Source: Arbacia lixula
Taxonomy: Eukaryota; Echinodermata; Echinoidea; Arbacioida; Arbaciidae
DNA: 64,000 nt
Assembly (NCBI GenBank): GCA_963669155.1
Contig: OZ022589.1
Span: forward strand, 8,265,641-8,329,640
Reading direction: 5' to 3'
Below the pieces are notes generated by a model that did not search any database, had not been told where the DNA came from, and saw only the letters and a program-made list of their open reading frames with translations. The translations under genes and the position numbers were made by a program. This document shows positions 1-11,352 of this stretch, in pieces. Position 1 is the first letter of the stretch. The number at the start of each line of letters is the position of its first letter.

Positions 1-143
1 TTATCTTCCCAGCTTATTTCAGTACCCAGTCTCATTTGCGCCTAGAGGATTGGTGGAGAATACAACAAATGAAATAATTTATAAATTATATACATATTAT
101 CCCATGATTAAATGTTCATAGTACTTACATTTTTATCGTTATA

Positions 144-452
144 TATGCATATAAATGGAGTAAATGGATTGAACTCTACTAGGTATTTGTCGGATAGGGA
201 ATAGTGTGTTGCGATGACCTGTCTACGTCCTATGAAATGGAACTCCGCCCGCAGTTTGTTGATTGATGTGATTGCATAATCTGTTATGTAACACGGAAAG
301 GAGGCATGTGACACTTGGAGTTGAAACAGTGCATCCGACTCTGTATTCAAAGATCTTCTTTCATCAAAGTAATTGTTCAAGTTGGGAAGTAAATGGATTG
401 AACTCTACTAGGTATTTGTCGGATAGGGAACAGTGTGCTGCGATAAATTGTG
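144..452. repeat. Direct duplication of about 65 bp
   Basis: The segment with TAAATGGATTGAACTCTACT and GGTATTTGTCGGATAGGGAA occurs near 160-222 and again near 388-445, about 228 bp apart, with few differences. The rest of 1-720 shows no gene I can support. Confidence 0.7.
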
Positions 453-718
453 AGTTCTCTGACTTAAAAAAAAACACTCCAAAGTGCACCCTGAGGTTCA
501 ATTTTGGGTTCCCCTATCATTCTCTACTACATTGGATTCACGGCAACCAGCTTATTCAAATTCCAAGAAAAGCAAATCCATCTTGATTGCTTCCTCCAGT
601 ATACAGCGCTATAATCAATGATGTTTAATGATCCGACAACATTTACTTGCTAGTATCACGACCCCTTGATCTTGATCAGCAATTAAATGTCGTCGGATAT
701 TTAATCGCAAGGGGAGGT

Positions 719-890
719 CTGTTACTCCCACAATTGTAATAACGCCCACAAATGTAATAACACTTTATCCACAAATGTAATAATTTCACCCACAAATGTA
801 ACAACGCACTTTACCCTCATATATATGTTATAATTTTGAACCACTCACGAATGTAATAATGACTTTACCCACAAATGTAATACATTTCAA
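719..890. repeat. CACAAATGTAATAA motif cluster, candidate LTR start
   Basis: Six copies of a CCCACAAATGTAATAA-like motif occur between 727 and 885. The block begins with TGTTACTCCCAC directly after a purine-rich AAGGGGAGG, as a 3' LTR would after a polypurine tract. No second LTR or pol gene is visible, so the LTR reading is tentative. Confidence 0.4.
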
Positions 891-894
891 GCGA

Positions 895-1257
895 TTTCAA
901 CCCTGTACTAAAGCATGGGTACAGCGTACAGTCTTTACTCCGGACCAGATTATTTAAAACAAATTGAAAATCATCCAAACTAAGACCCCATCATCTTATT
1001 CTTGTGGAATAACACGAGTACCAAGTCTTGTCTTTCATCCAGAACCGGTTATTTCAAAAATAAAAAACAAAGCAAATCAAAAACAAAAAGTTGAAAACTA
1101 ATACCCACTATCTTCCACACTAGGGCAATGTGATAAAACATGGGTTAGTCTCTCGCACAGACCCTCGAAATTAAGACCTCATCTCATTCCTGTGGAATAA
1201 CATGAGTATTAAACGTAATGTTTCCTACAGACCCGGTTATTTCAAAAGTAAAAATAC
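895..1257. repeat. Tandem-type repeat of about 180 bp (left block)
   Basis: Blocks with AAGACC...CATCATCTTATTC and GTGGAATAACA...GAGTA recur near 985 and 1170, and again beyond the LINE at 2330-2480, showing that the LINE fragment inserted into a pre-existing repeat array. Confidence 0.55.
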
Positions 1258-2316
1258 AATAATAATAATAATAATAATAATATTCAATTCTTAGAGACGC
1301 ATAATACCATTCAAATAGTCTCTATGCGTGTGAAAGTAAAAATTGATTATGTGAGAATTTGAAAATTTGAAAATAACTAATAATTATCAAACAGATACGT
1401 CTTTAGTTTTGATTTGAATTGATCGAAGTCTGTCAATGATCTAATGCCTTGGGGGAGGTTATTCCATAATTTGGGTGCCGTATTTGCAAAAGCTCTATCA
1501 CCGAATGTCTTAGATTTAACACGAATTTCAGAAAGAAGATTTTTTGATTGAGAACGAAGATTTCGAGTAGGCTGGTATGGTTTGACGAGTTCAGTAAGAT
1601 AGACAGGAGCATTTCCACATAAGCATTTGAATACAAGAGTGAGGATTTTAAATTGAACACGAGCCCTTATCGGGAGCCAGTGGAGACTACGTAGGATTGG
1701 AGTTATATGTTCAAATTTCCTTTTTCGCGTTACAAGCCTTGCCGCTGAATTCTGTACACGTTGGAGTTTATTTAGTTGAGTCTCAGAGATTCCCAGAAAC
1801 AGACCATTATTGAAATCTAAGTAACTAAATATAAATGCGTGAACAAGCCTCTCTGTGGTCGCTTTATCCAAAAAATGTCTGATCTTCCCAATCCTATATA
1901 GTCCCTTGGCCGCCGATTTACAAATATTATCAATGTGAGTATTCAAACGCAAATCGTCTTGGACAATAACACCCAAGTCACGTGCTTTGGAAACTGACAA
2001 AACGGGAATATCAGAAACTGTTATTGACAGCGATGGTTGTAATTTATCACGAGGTTTTACATGCACAACTTCAGTTTTTCCTAGATTTAACTTTAAACTG
2101 TTTTGCAGTGACCACTCCTGTATTTCACACAAACAAGATTCAATTTGAGTTATTACTGTGGCACGACTAGTACATTTTGGTATTGAGACATAAATTTGGG
2201 TATCATCAGCATATATCATTTTGCCGATTCCACACTTCTCTATTACATTTTCCAATGGAGCCGTGTACATAGAAAAACATAATGGTCCCATAACTGAACC
2301 CTGATAAACCCCAATA
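1258..2316 (-). mobile_element. L2/CR1-type LINE, 5'-truncated, 3' part of reverse transcriptase
   Basis: The minus strand encodes RT motifs GVYQGSVMGPLCF and MIYADDTQIYV (catalytic YADD), then the C-terminal region with LQRVQNSAARLVT, HWLPIRARVQFKIL, LWNNLPQGIRSLT. The frame 1377-2316 is intact. The element ends in an (ATT)n microsatellite at 1258-1281, typical of L2 3' tails, and is cut at its 5' side near 2316 where the host repeat resumes. Polarity is 5' at the high coordinate. It lacks endonuclease, so it is a dead copy. Confidence 0.85.
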
Positions 2317-2329
2317 AAAAACAAAATTT

Positions 2330-2485
2330 TTAAATCTAAGACCAAACAATCCTCCAAACTAAGGCCCCGTAATTAAGCACAGATTTAGAGCCTTGTCTTT
2401 ACTCCAGACCTAGTTTTTCCAACATTTTGAAAAAATCTTAAAAACTTAGACCTCATCATCTTATTCCTGCGGAATAACCTTCCCC
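2330..2485. repeat. Continuation of the array interrupted by the L2 LINE
   Basis: Carries AGCCTTGTCTTTACTCCAG and CATCATCTTATTCCTGCGGA, matching the blocks at 930-1200. Confidence 0.5.
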
Positions 2486-2961
2486 CATCATCTCTTCTCC
2501 TAGTATACAAGCTAACTCACGGCCCAACTCATGAATTATAACATACTGTATTCGCTTTATTTTTCTTCTTTCTCTTTGTTTGCCTTTTTCTATTTTCTTC
2601 TGTTTTCCTCTTTACATCTTTTCTGTCTTGTTATCATTAATATGTAGTTCTTATTATCACGAGATATCAATGTAAACACTTTGTTTCACTAAAACCAAGG
2701 GAATCTATACAATACAAGCTTAGCTTTTTAATAGGTTCCCCCATATTTAACTCTTAACTCTCTCTCTTCTCATCTTTAAACTGTCATCTGAAGCTCATAC
2801 AAAGAACGAATCAATGTATATTGTATTGAATTAACTTTGTATTCAGTGTAAATAGGTGCAGATAATTTCGAGACACGCATTAGTGAATACCTCAACTCTG
2901 AAGCAATACCATTTTCCATAAACCTCGACCCAAACGACCCATCACCGGGAATTCAAGAATC

Positions 2962-3690
2962 TAAACACAACAAAAAAGTAAGGCCCCTCCCCTAAGCGAA
3001 ATAGCATAACTGTTTATCAAAGAGGTTATGGGCAAAATAATTTAGCAGGATTGTTCCTCAAGCTATTGAGTAACGTATGTGTGAAAACCACACTAATCCG
3101 ATCAATCATGCATGAGTGGGCAAATTTTAAAGGCACAAATGGCACTTTTCAAAAGTCACAAGGGTAATTGTTTATGCCATTTTGACAGAACATTTCTGGC
3201 ATTTTTGTGCATTCACTCAACCAATTCACGAAAATGACGTCATATGTTTACATAACAGGTCACGTTACACGTTTTATTTTTTCACAAAAATAAAGGGTTT
3301 TTCAAAAGTTTCAAACTCAAGAGGGATGAGTATTATTTTGTTAAACGGTGCTCACTCAACCAGAACAATGGGTTAAGTATCGGGATAGGTGTAGGCGCAT
3401 CGAGATATGGATGATAAACAATGAAAGGACATTAATTGTGCACCAGAAATGTAATTCATTCAAAATTCATATGACAGAATCCCAAAATTACCTTTGTGAC
3501 TTTTGAAAAGTGACAATTTCCTTTCAAATTTACCCACTCATGCATAACTCATTGGATAAATGTGATTTTTCACCGAGAAGTTAGTCAATAAGTTAAGGAG
3601 CAATCCTGCGAAATTAGTTTGCCCAGTACCTCTTCGATAAAAAAACTATGCTATTTTGCTTAGGGGTACTTACCTTTTCTGTTGTGTTTA
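2962..3690. mobile_element. Foldback element A with long inverted arms
   Basis: Left arm (CACAACAAAAAAGTAAGGCC ... TCATGCATGAGTGGGCAAAT ... CTTTTCAAAAGTCAC) is repeated inverted on the right (GTGACTTTTGAAAAGTGAC ... CCACTCATGCATAACTC ... TTTCTGTTGTGTTTA). Arms are about 200 bp with diverged sequence. No coding capacity. The same family recurs at 17006-17679 and 20505-23850. Confidence 0.75.
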
Positions 3691-4014
3691 ATTGACTAAC
3701 AGAATATCAGTTTATAAAAGAGTCGGCAACCCGAAGATTTTTCTGTTCTTGATTTCAATATAAGACGTGACATATAAGAAGTAATATAACAAAAAATTGG
3801 GACTACTCAAAACATTTCTTGACCAGCGTCCATTTGAATGTCCAGTTATATATAGGGTTGAGCGAAACTTGGCTTACGGATGGAAATTATCCTTTACATT
3901 TTCTGAATAATTATTCGTATACGTGAAACAGTAGAATTTGCAAATTAGTGGGTGATGTAGATAGGCCTATTATATCAAATAAATTCCAAACCAAAGTATT
4001 GGGAGATAAATCAC

Positions 4015-4436
4015 ATGTCGAGTGTTACCGAAACTGTTTTTATTGAACTCATTATGCCTCGTAAAAACAATGTCATTGGATAAATTTACAAACCTCCACA
4101 AGATAGCCCAAATTATTTTATTGGTTTCCTTGAAAATATATTATCTGCTCCTGCTCTTGAAAATAAAACGCGTTTTCCACCTTGATCTCTTAAAATGTGA
4201 TGATGTATACACTTTCAAGAAGTTTGTGATGTTACGCTCTCGAAATCATTTGTATCCCTTACAGAACCACTCTTACAGCCAATAATTCATCAACCCTTAT
4301 TGATAATGTATTTACTAATGCCATAGAACCCCCAAAATCTGGTATGATAATTAATGATTATGTCAGACCACTTTCCAGTGTATGTATTCAGTATTCACGC
4401 CTGACAAATTGCCTACTCCATCCCGTACGCGAGTGT
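4015..4436 (+). mobile_element. CR1/Jockey-type LINE, piece 1: endonuclease domain remnant
   Basis: Translation of the plus strand in shifting frames gives DKFTN..., LLKCDDVYTFKKFV, then TLIDNVFTNAIEPPKSGM and INDYVRPLSS, the C-terminal half of an APE endonuclease. It continues after a short repeat at 4636 and, beyond a 5.2-kb insertion, at 10393. Confidence 0.65.
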
Positions 4437-4636
4437 TGACGGTAGCAGTTCGATATTCCGAAGGTTAGTTTACTCCGAAGGCTCGTTATTCCGAAGGTTC
4501 TTAATTCCGACACACGTAAATTGCATATACCTCGATGCTCGTTAGTCCGAAAACGAAAAAGGGTTCGTTTATCCGAGCAGTTATCGCGTAACGTTCGGAA
4601 TACCAAACCTTCGGAATAACGAGTGCTTCCCGTATT
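4434..4636. mobile_element. TTCCGAA-type MITE, copy 1
   Basis: About 190 bp with repeated inverted GTTATTCCGAAGGTT-like words at both ends, aligned over nearly its whole length with 18245-18411 (shared core CCTATACCTCGATGCTCGTT in the other copy). It sits within the LINE, between the endonuclease remnant and the EN-RT linker. Confidence 0.7.
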
Positions 4637-5230
4637 GACCCAATTCTTTACAGAAAACAACATAGCGAGTTTCAAAGAATCCTTACCCCAGACCACAAAG
4701 GTGTTAGAACTGGAGTCTGCACGAAGAATAATTTATTCCTACACCAGTCGCGTTCATTGATAGCACTATATAATATTTGACGCATTTGGTTCTTTGACCC
4801 AGTAATGATCGCCGCCAAATATGCAAATGGTTGAATGGTTGACATATTTTGCAACACAGATTTTCTTTTGTTCTTCAGAGGGAGGCACTTCCTAATTAGA
4901 AATACAGCTAATTGTTTAAAACACCTGAATGTCTTGAATGTTTATGAGGCGGCGGTCATCATGGATCAAAGGAAGTCTATCCGAGCGCAGTCCATCCATG
5001 ATAGGTCCATGGCTAGACTAATTGGTCACAGGTGCACAACAAAACCGTTGCGAATGAAGCTTATAAAGTGTATATTAATTATTCATGAGCCTGTTTGACA
5101 CCCACTTCCATTTAAAATCTTCTCAAACTAACTACAACAAATTCCCAGGTCTCCGTGGAATACAAATTCTCTCCTTCGGTCCATAGACAGGAAAAATCGA
5201 TTGTATTTTAAACATAAGAAAACCAAATAG
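4636..5230 (+). mobile_element. CR1/Jockey-type LINE, piece 2: linker between endonuclease and RT
   Basis: Plus-strand frames read ENNIASFKESL..., then RSPWNTNSLLRSIDRKNRLYF at 5145-5215, the conserved PW-x-T-x-x-L-L-x-S-I-x-R-K-N-x-L-Y linker. The reading stops abruptly where the composite foldback begins and resumes at 10393. Confidence 0.6.
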
Positions 5231-5349
5231 ACCATTTCGTTATGTATGCACATTTTTATTCACGTCGTTCAAACAACATATTAGTGGGGCGGTTAAGCTC
5301 AAAATATTGGCCGGATTGTGCACTTAATGACTAAAGCATGAAATTTTCA

Positions 5350-6275
5350 CCACATCATCGTTATGATCTAAGCTTCGATTTAAGCTATGGAAGCACTTTG
5401 GACTTGACCTCTGGTGACCTCTGGTGACCTTGAAAGGTCATTGGCGTCAAAATCATGTTTTTTCCAATTCAGCACTAGCTAACTTCATTAAAATTATATA
5501 TTTATTTGCTAAATGTCATCGTTATGACCTAAGCTTTGATTTAAGCTATGGAAGCATTTTGTACTTGACCTCTGGTGACCTCTGGTGACCTTTAAAGGTC
5601 ATTTGTGTCAAAATCATGCTTTTTTTCCTATTTAGCACTAGCTAACTTGATTAAAATTATATATTTCTTTGGTAAATGTCATCATTATGACCGAATCTTC
5701 GATTTAAGCTATGGAAGAACTTTGGACTTGACCTCTGGTGACCTCTGGTGACCTTGAAAGGTCATTGGCGTCAAAATCGCGTTTTTTCCAATTCAGCACT
5801 AGCTAACTTCATTAAAATTATATATGTCTTTGTATCATCGTTATGACCTAAGTTTCGATTTAAGCTATGGAAGCACTTTGTACTTGACCTCTGGTGACCT
5901 CTGGTGACCTTTAAAGGTCATTTGTGTGAAAACCATGCTTTTTTTCCTATTCAGCACTATCTAACCTGATTAAAATTATATATTTCTTTGGTAAATGTCA
6001 TCATTATGGCCTAAGCTTCGATTTAAGTTATGAAAGCTCTTTGTACATGACCTCTGTTGGCCTCTGGTTATCTCTGGTGACCTTGAAAGGTCATTGGCGT
6101 CGAAATAATGTTTTTTCCTATTTAGCACTAGCTAACTTGATTAAGATTATATGTTTCTTTGCTAACTGTCATCGTTATGACCTAAGCTTCGATTTAAGCT
6201 ATGGAAGCACTTTTTATTTGGCCTCTGGTGACCTCTGGTGACCTTGAAAGGTCATGGACGTCAAAATCATTTTTA
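5350..6275 (+). repeat. Tandem array, about 160-bp unit, six copies (left arm)
   Basis: Successive copies begin with ATCGTTATGACCTAAGCTTC and include TGACCTCTGGTGACCTCTGG, an AAAGGTCATT motif and GCACTAGCTAACTT. Spacing is about 150-170 bp and copies are well conserved. The inverted counterpart is at 9000-10200. Confidence 0.9.
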
Positions 6276-6279
6276 AGGC

Positions 6280-8800
6280 CCCATTTTGCTTACTATCCGT
6301 GGGTAAAGCGACACTACTGACCACTTAGTCGGTTTGCATGCCCATATGTCACATTTATTGTGCACAACGTACTTTAATAAATTTCCCTTTCTAGAATGAA
6401 CAAAGATTTCTGTAGAGTTGTTTGTGTCAAAGTAAAGGGGTAGGAAGTACCCTATCATGTAGCCCTACCCCTAATCGGGATATCTGGGAATGTTAGTCCC
6501 ATGCAATGAAAGAGGCACATATATTTATCTATGTTAATCAATATATAACGTATTACTGTATTTCTGAAATGGACTTGGTATTTAGGGTTGTCAGTGAATC
6601 AAATAGGTAGCCATTTACACCCCACTTCACAGCATTTACAATAGTTAGCTACGTAGCAATACTTTATACTGGATACTATCACTTTAGGTATAATTCAGTT
6701 TACTAATAAGAATTATTTTGGGGGTGGGTGGGGTGAGGGGTTGTGTGTGGCAAAAGGTACAAACCCCCAACCCTTCCTTACTTCAGGATTTTGTAAATGG
6801 ATATTGACATGGTCATCGACATTATCAATATTTACCAAGCAGGTATTAGGATGATGAGTAAAAAGCCTGATAAATGCTAAATAATTAGCAATGAGTCAAT
6901 TAAAATCATGCGCATGTATATTTTCTCTCCTTGAAGCACCAAAAAGGGCAAGATATACCCTTGCTATGACCCATTTGAAGTGGAACAACACTGTCAAAAT
7001 CTGTATTCATAGCTCTCAGTTTATCCAACTTTTGACTGATATTTTCAATCATGTGGAAGGGTACGTTCAGAGGCATATTGTGCTTGGGAGCTCAGGGAGC
7101 GGAAATCGAATAGTTCAGATTTGCTGTCATGAACGCGCAAGAAGTCTTTCCAAGTCTTTTTATCGCAGTGGTGAGATGCACCAACACACCACTTTATCTC
7201 TTATCATGCTTATGTCAGCTTGTGCTTTCCAGAATGACATCGATGTAAACATCCAACACGATATCAAAAAGTCTCAAATTTAAAACTTCACATATTGTAG
7301 AAAGACATCACCGACATAGTCCCGAAAGGCCTTTGCAACTCCTGGATTCAGGATCTGGACCTCTGCTAACCATGCGTGCAATGGATGTATCCATGAGTGA
7401 GGTATCAGAAGATCATTGATCTCTTCAAGGAAAGAGTTTCCCATCTCTTCAGTGATTAGTTGCTGCTCATTGCGGCAGCTTTCCTGGCTAATTTGATGGG
7501 CTGGTGACCTAAAAGTCTGCAGCAATTCTGAGCAGCAGAGTTAATATCATGCAAGATTACGAGGTAATAAGGTAAAAATTTATGTTAGAATTTTTGATTG
7601 CCGCACGTCATCATGGGAGGTGGACCATGAAACACAAGCCTTGTGCTTTTGGTGATCTCCCTATACAGCTTCCAGCTCGTCATAAATCACGCCCTGGTCT
7701 GGTACAGCCTGTAAATCCATGGTTCAGCTAGATATTAGTTCCATGAGATAAGTTAATTGATGTTAAAAATCTATATTTTCAACAGCTTCTTTTGTGAAGA
7801 GAACATTTTCAATTCTCAGCCACTGCGCTCAATTTGAAATGACTGGCGATCTCTTTACAATGTTTGCTATTCTAACTAAGTTTGTGGCAACACCATCATG
7901 GTCACAACCTTTCTGAAGAGCACCTGTGATGTCAAGAATCTATCTCTTCCCTGATAATATGTCATTTAGTCCGGTAATATATACATGTAGTAGTATAAAT
8001 AATAGTCTTTATTCTCTGGTCGTGTGGATACAGTAGCAGCAGAAAAGAAGGGTGAGCAAATGAAGGCCTAAAAGTATGGTTTTCTACAGGCTCGAGGACT
8101 ATGTTAGTCTTCTACTACCATTACTGACCGATACAATTACAAAGCAGGACATCTGTGGAATCATGAAGCAGAGGTAGAGCATTGAATCTGGATAGCACTG
8201 TTAATTCAGATTGAGAGATAACGATCAAGGTTAAGTCACAGTACATTACAATGTAGCATGTGATGGAAAGAAAATAGATGTTGATTCCAGATAGATTTGT
8301 ATGAAGATAATACACCAATTGAAAGGGAAAAAGTGTTTATTTCAAGTAAATTACCTTACAAGGGTGCCAAATGTTAAATGCATTTTGTATTCAGTATACC
8401 ACAGAAACATATTGCTTGAAATCAATCTGGAATTTCAAAGAAAGGCGCATGTTTTCTGGAAAATGCACATCATATTAGAATCAGCGTTTGCGAGGGAAAA
8501 ACGACTTATTTCAATATTATTATCAATAACCTCTCAAGGTCACCAAATGGCAAATAAATGATGTCACTCATCTGAAAAATATACCCTAAACCAATTTACT
8601 TGATAGGAAAGTGAGCTTTCTGAGATAAAGTGCATATGTTACTAAAGAAACTCAAGGTTTATGTAAAGGGTCACATGGCAAAGGTGTGAAATGGGGCTTT
8701 TGAGGTCTCTCAAGTTCGGCAAAGATTAGGCATACACTGTATTTAATTCCTCGGAATGAACACATATGCATTTGGGGTACCCTAAATTTTTTAAATGAAG
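6280..8800. other. Interior of the composite foldback; no supported gene
   Basis: There are open frames at 6891-7283 (plus, 130 codons) and 7280-7525 (minus, 81 codons), but neither shows a motif I recognise and both are flanked by stops. A decayed transposase cannot be excluded. Confidence 0.4.
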
Positions 8801-8803
8801 AAG

Positions 8804-9437
8804 AGTACACATTTGCACATGAAACACACTCATATTATGAAGTTGAATGTGTCAAAATGTAAAAAACACACATTTTGAGGAAAATTGTCTCAGGGTCATA
8901 GAAGATCAAATATTTTCATTCCTTGGAGTTTTACGGTTATCAAAACATCTTCATAACAAAATAAATTGACATATACCAAAGAAATATACAATTTTGATGA
9001 CGTTAACAGGTGCTAAATTGAAAAAAAAAACATGATTTTGACATCAATGACCTTTCAAGGTCACTAGAAGCTTAGGTCATAACAGTGACATTTACCAAAA
9101 AAACACACCATTTTCATGAAAGTACACATTTGCACATGAAACACACTCATATTATGAAGTTGAATGTGTCAAAATGTAAAAAACACACATTTTGAGGAAA
9201 ATTGTCTCAGGGTCATAGAAGATCAAATATTTTCATTCCTTGGAGTTTTACGGTTATCAAAACATCTTCATAACAAAATAAATTGACATATACCAAAGAT
9301 ATATACAATTTTGATGACGTTAACAGGTGCTAAATTGAAAAAAAAAACATGATTTTGACATCAATGACCTTTCAAGGTCACTAGAAGCTTAGGTCATAAC
9401 AGTGACATTTACCAAAGAAACACACCATTTTCATGAA
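8804..9437. repeat. Recent tandem duplication, about 317-bp unit
   Basis: Positions 8804-9120 and 9121-9437 are nearly identical (starting AGTACACATTTGCACATGAA); only a few substitutions or small indels are visible. Confidence 0.9.
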
Positions 9438-10205
9438 GGTAGCAGGTGCTAAATTGAAAAAAGCATGATTTTGACGTCAATGAAGATTGAAGGTCACAGG
9501 AGGTCACGAGAGGTCAAGTACAAAGTGCTTCCATAGCTTTAATCGAAGCTTAGGTCATAACGATGACATATACCAAAGAAATATATAATTTTAATGAAGT
9601 TACCTTGTGCCAAAGTGAAAAAACATGATTTTGACGTCAATGACCTTTCAAGGTCACCAGAAGTTACCAGAGGTCACCAGAGGTCAAGTACAAAGTGCTT
9701 CCATAGCTTTAATCGAAGCTTAGGTCATAACGATGACATATACCAAAGAAATATATAATTTTAATGAAGTTACCTTGTGCCGAAGTGAAAAAACATGATT
9801 TTGACGTCAATGACCTTTCAAGGTCACCAGAGGTCACCAGAGGTCAAATACAAAGTGCTTCCATAGCTTTAATCGAAGCTTAGGTCATAACGATGACATA
9901 TACCAAAGAAATATATAATTTTAATGAAGTTACCATGTGCCAAAGTGAAGAAACATGATTTTGACGTCAATGACCTTTCAAGGTCACCAGAGGTCACCAG
10001 AGGTCAAGTACAAAGTGCTTCCATAGCTTTAATCGAAGCTTAGGTCATAACGATGACATATACCAAAGAAATATATAATTTTAATGAAGTTAGCTTGTGC
10101 CAAAGTGAAAAAACATGATTTTGACGTCAATGACCTTTCAAGGTCACCAGAGGTCACCAAAGGTCAAGTCCAAAGTGCTTCCATAGCTTAAATGAAAGCT
10201 TGAGT
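9437..10205 (-). repeat. Tandem array, about 160-bp unit (right arm, inverted)
   Basis: CCATAGCTTTAATCGAAGCT recurs at 9531, 9701, 9861, 10021 and, varied, 10181. Each unit carries AGGTCACCAGAGGTCACCAG and TGACCTTTCAAGGTCA. Diverged copies extend into 9000-9120. Confidence 0.9.
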
Positions 10206-10392
10206 CACAAAGATGATATGGTGAAAATTTCATGCTTTAGTCATCAAGTGCACAATTGTTGAGGTTAACTGCCTAACTATATTACTAATGGTAACTTCAA
10301 AGCTTGTCCGATGTTTGTTAGCAACAACTAATAGATTCAGAGTGCATTCCGTCCATTGTAAATGAATAAAGTTGTGAATACATTACGAAAAT

Positions 10393-11352
10393 GATTTATT
10401 AGATCGAGATAAACAAAAATATGCAAACTCTCGTAACATCCTTACGTCCTTGTTACGGGTATCAAAAAGCAATTTCTTCTCAAGCCAATTTGAAATCAAG
10501 AAGTCCGATGCTAAGAGTACGTGGAAGATCATAAATAATGTGCTACATAACAAGTTTAAATCAATATTTATCAAGAACATTACTGTTAACGGTTCTGAAG
10601 TACAATACAATGATTGCTGAACTTTTTAATGATTTGTTTTGTCAACATTGGCCCCAATCTTGGCAAAGATATACAAAACTCCCACATAGAATTCCATACA
10701 TTCCTAGAGGAAGCACGAACTCAGACTATGTTTCTCTCACAACCAACGAGCTCATTGCAATAGTTAACAACATGAAACCTAAAAAGAATGTATAACGAAT
10801 CTTCTTGATATTTTCTCATCCCCGATAAGATGAAAGTTGCAAAAGTAATTCAAATTGATAAAAGGGGTAAAAAACAAGATGTCGGAAATTATCGTCCTAT
10901 TTCTCTTTATCCTCTCATTAAAAAATCCTTGGAAAATTATATACTTTTTCCATAATTGTTTTTATCAATAAATGTGATATTTTGTCTGCGCCTCAATTTG
11001 GCTTCCGAAAAAAATATTCAACTACCTATGCTTCAGTGATATTTATCAATAAAGTAGCAACATCTATCGATGATCACTCACACACGGTCGGAGTTTTCCT
11101 GGACTTATCCAAGGCCTTCGATACCATTGATCACGATGTTCTGCTTTTTAAATTATCCCACTATGAAATTCTTGAAACGGCCTCGGAGTGGTACAGGAGT
11201 TACCTAACCAATCGCACCCAATTTGTCCAAATTAATGGCCGTTATTCTCTGACGAAAAGAATCACATGTGGAGTATCGCAGGATCGTTACTTGTCCCGCT
11301 CCTGTTCTTAATTTACATTAACGAAGTTCATGATTGTTCCAACAAGCTATCC
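10393..11352 (+). pseudogene. CR1/Jockey-type LINE, piece 3: reverse transcriptase N-terminal half
   Basis: Frames give SKSTWKIINN-like linker text (10460-10550), ELIAIVNNMKPKKN, then PQFGFRKKYSTTYAS, VGVFLDLSKAFDTIDH (RT motif A with catalytic Asp), YLTNRTQFVQING and ITCGVSQ (motif B, PQGS decayed). It ends at LIYINEVHDCSNKL where another insertion begins. Several frameshifts and stops; not functional. Confidence 0.8.

Larger units (their letters stand above)
5231..10393. mobile_element. Composite foldback element (5.2 kb) with tandem-array arms
   Basis: Related termini point inward from both ends: CCATTTCGTTATGTATGC at 5232 and, inverted, ATACATTACGAAAATG ending near 10393. Behind them lie inverted matches (GTGCACTTAATGACTAAAGC near 5318, inverted near 10232) and then the same 160-bp tandem unit in opposite orientations. 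The element interrupts a LINE, whose coding sequence resumes exactly outside it. Confidence 0.7.

Noticed and set aside
6891..7525. Frames of 130 and 81 codons inside the composite foldback considered as transposase
   Set aside because: No DDE motif, zinc finger or other recognisable signature; left as unassigned.
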